This document shows, in pieces, positions 5,450 to 6,070 of a stretch of 6,070 nucleotides of DNA (its first letter is position 1; every line of letters starts with the position of its first letter). The notes under the pieces are model-generated. The model ran no database searches and was not told where the DNA came from. It was given only the letters and a program-made list of their open reading frames with translations. The position numbers and the translations under genes are program-made. Source of the stretch: Nitrospirota bacterium (GTDB lineage Bacteria; Nitrospirota; Thermodesulfovibrionia; Thermodesulfovibrionales; JdFR-88); assembly GCA_021812785.1 (NCBI GenBank), contig JAKAMR010000111.1, forward strand, positions 659 to 6,728, given 5' to 3'.

Positions 5450-6070
5450 CTAGTAGATGTCTTCTGCCATGAAGATTATTTCGGGCAGCATATAGGAAAC
5501 AAGGTCCCTGTACGAGACGATGCCTATCAGCTTTTCGTCCTCCATCACGGGAAGGTGCCTTATCTTCCTTTCGGACATGAGGGAAACCGCGACGCTTATG
5601 TCCGTGGCGGCATCAAGCGTAACGGGGTTTGGCGACATCACGTCCTTCACCGTTTTCTGCTTGAGCTGCACGTTCTTGGCGAAGCAATGCATGATGTCCC
5701 TCTCCGTAAAAATGCCCACCAGCTTCTGCTGGCCATTGAAGACCAGAATGGACCCGACGTTCTGGCCGTCCATCTTCGTGACGGCATCGGTCACGGGACA
5801 GTCTTCGCCGCAGGACACGAATTCCGTCGGCTTTGCTTTTACAAGGTCTTTAAGCGTCATGCTGACCCTCCTTTCAAGTATCTCTAACTTATCCTCCGGG
5901 ATCTTGAACTGCTCCTCCAGCCTGGCCACGCTGTGCTTTCTTATCTTCACCGCGCCCACCGGGCAGACGTCATAACATGCCTTGCACTTCTGGCAGTGGT
6001 CCTGGTCTATGAAGTACTTGTCCTTGCCCTCTTTTACGGCTCCATAGGCGCAGGCCTCCTTGCACAGACC
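5450..6070 (-). CDS. Ferredoxin-CBS domain fusion protein, C-terminal part (5' end beyond the window)
   Basis: The open frame runs without a stop from the right edge to TAG at 5450-5452, giving 206 visible residues; the true start lies outside. Visible residues 1-44 are the end of a 2[4Fe-4S] ferredoxin domain: GLCKEAC supplies the last two cysteines (3 and 7) of one cluster, and CQKCKACYDVCP supplies Cys26, Cys29, Cys32 and Cys36. A charged linker of about 30 residues follows. Two CBS motifs form a Bateman module: the first about residues 71-131, ending in VGIFTERDIM, and the second about 140-196, containing IRHLPVMEDEKLIGIVSYRD. CBS pairs typically bind AMP, ATP or related ligands and regulate the attached domain. 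A reading from the GTG at 5957-5959 would give an isolated CBS protein of 169 residues, but it would cut through the ferredoxin motif, so the fusion is preferred. The ferredoxin half resembles the C-terminus of HydB/NuoF-type proteins, so the missing part may be the NADH/FMN-binding region. Next gene 11 bases downstream. Confidence 0.85.
   Translation of the reverse strand, partial: GLCKEACAYGAVKEGKDKYFIDQDHCQKCKACYDVCPVGAVKIRKHSVARLEEQFKIPEDKLEILERRVSMTLKDLVKAKPTEFVSCGEDCPVTDAVTKMDGQNVGSILVFNGQQKLVGIFTERDIMHCFAKNVQLKQKTVKDVMSPNPVTLDAATDISVAVSLMSERKIRHLPVMEDEKLIGIVSYRDLVSYMLPEIIFMAEDIY

Noticed and set aside
5450..5959. Stand-alone 169-residue CBS protein starting at the GTG at 5957-5959
   Set aside because: The codon is the Val of a ferredoxin CPVGAV motif, and the frame continues open upstream with a perfect cluster motif, so this is an internal codon of a longer gene.
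1..6070. CRISPR arrays, tRNA or rRNA genes, insertion sequences
   Set aside because: No regularly spaced repeats, no cloverleaf or rRNA-like sequence and no transposase-like frame was noticed on either strand.

Overview
The window is a piece of an anaerobic bacterial genome carrying part of a Wood-Ljungdahl (reductive acetyl-CoA) locus. All five genes recognised lie on the minus strand, so the biological reading order runs from position 6070 down to 1. The key marker is a full-length bacterial-type acetyl-CoA synthase (AcsB), followed by the start of the CO dehydrogenase catalytic subunit (CooS/AcsA). The AcsB carries the long N-terminal domain that archaeal CdhC lacks, which points to Bacteria. 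The coding DNA is clearly GC-rich. A Nitrospirota- or Desulfobacterota-like anaerobe would fit, but that is a guess from gene content, not a determination.

Layout in transcription order. (1) 6070-5450: the 3' part of a gene encoding a two-cluster ferredoxin domain joined to a pair of CBS domains; its 5' part lies outside the window. (2) 5438-4836: a 200-residue protein that resembles only the C-terminal half of NuoF/HydB-type proteins, with the NuoF iron-sulfur domain and a 2[4Fe-4S] ferredoxin but no NADH/FMN domain. (3) 4761-2722: a 679-residue NuoG/FdhA-like protein with the full N-terminal set of Fe-S motifs, followed by a shortened molybdopterin-type domain that appears to have lost its catalytic Cys/Sec. 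(4) 2721-2401: a 321-base gap containing a hairpin, a GC-rich foldable island, and a very AT-rich stretch with a good promoter candidate for the next unit. (5) 2400-202: acsB. (6) 124-2 and beyond the window: cooS.

Genes 1-3 are close together (11 and 74 base gaps) and look like one operon encoding a soluble iron-sulfur electron-transfer assembly of the NuoFG/HydABC kind. At least ten Fe-S clusters are predicted from the visible parts. acsB and cooS form a second unit in the same direction. CODH/ACS consumes or produces low-potential electrons through ferredoxin, so the neighbouring module is a plausible partner for exchanging electrons between ferredoxin and a pyridine nucleotide or another carrier. 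The CBS domains raise the possibility that the exchange responds to adenylate status. The gene identities are well supported by motifs. The complex, its substrate and its regulation are inference.
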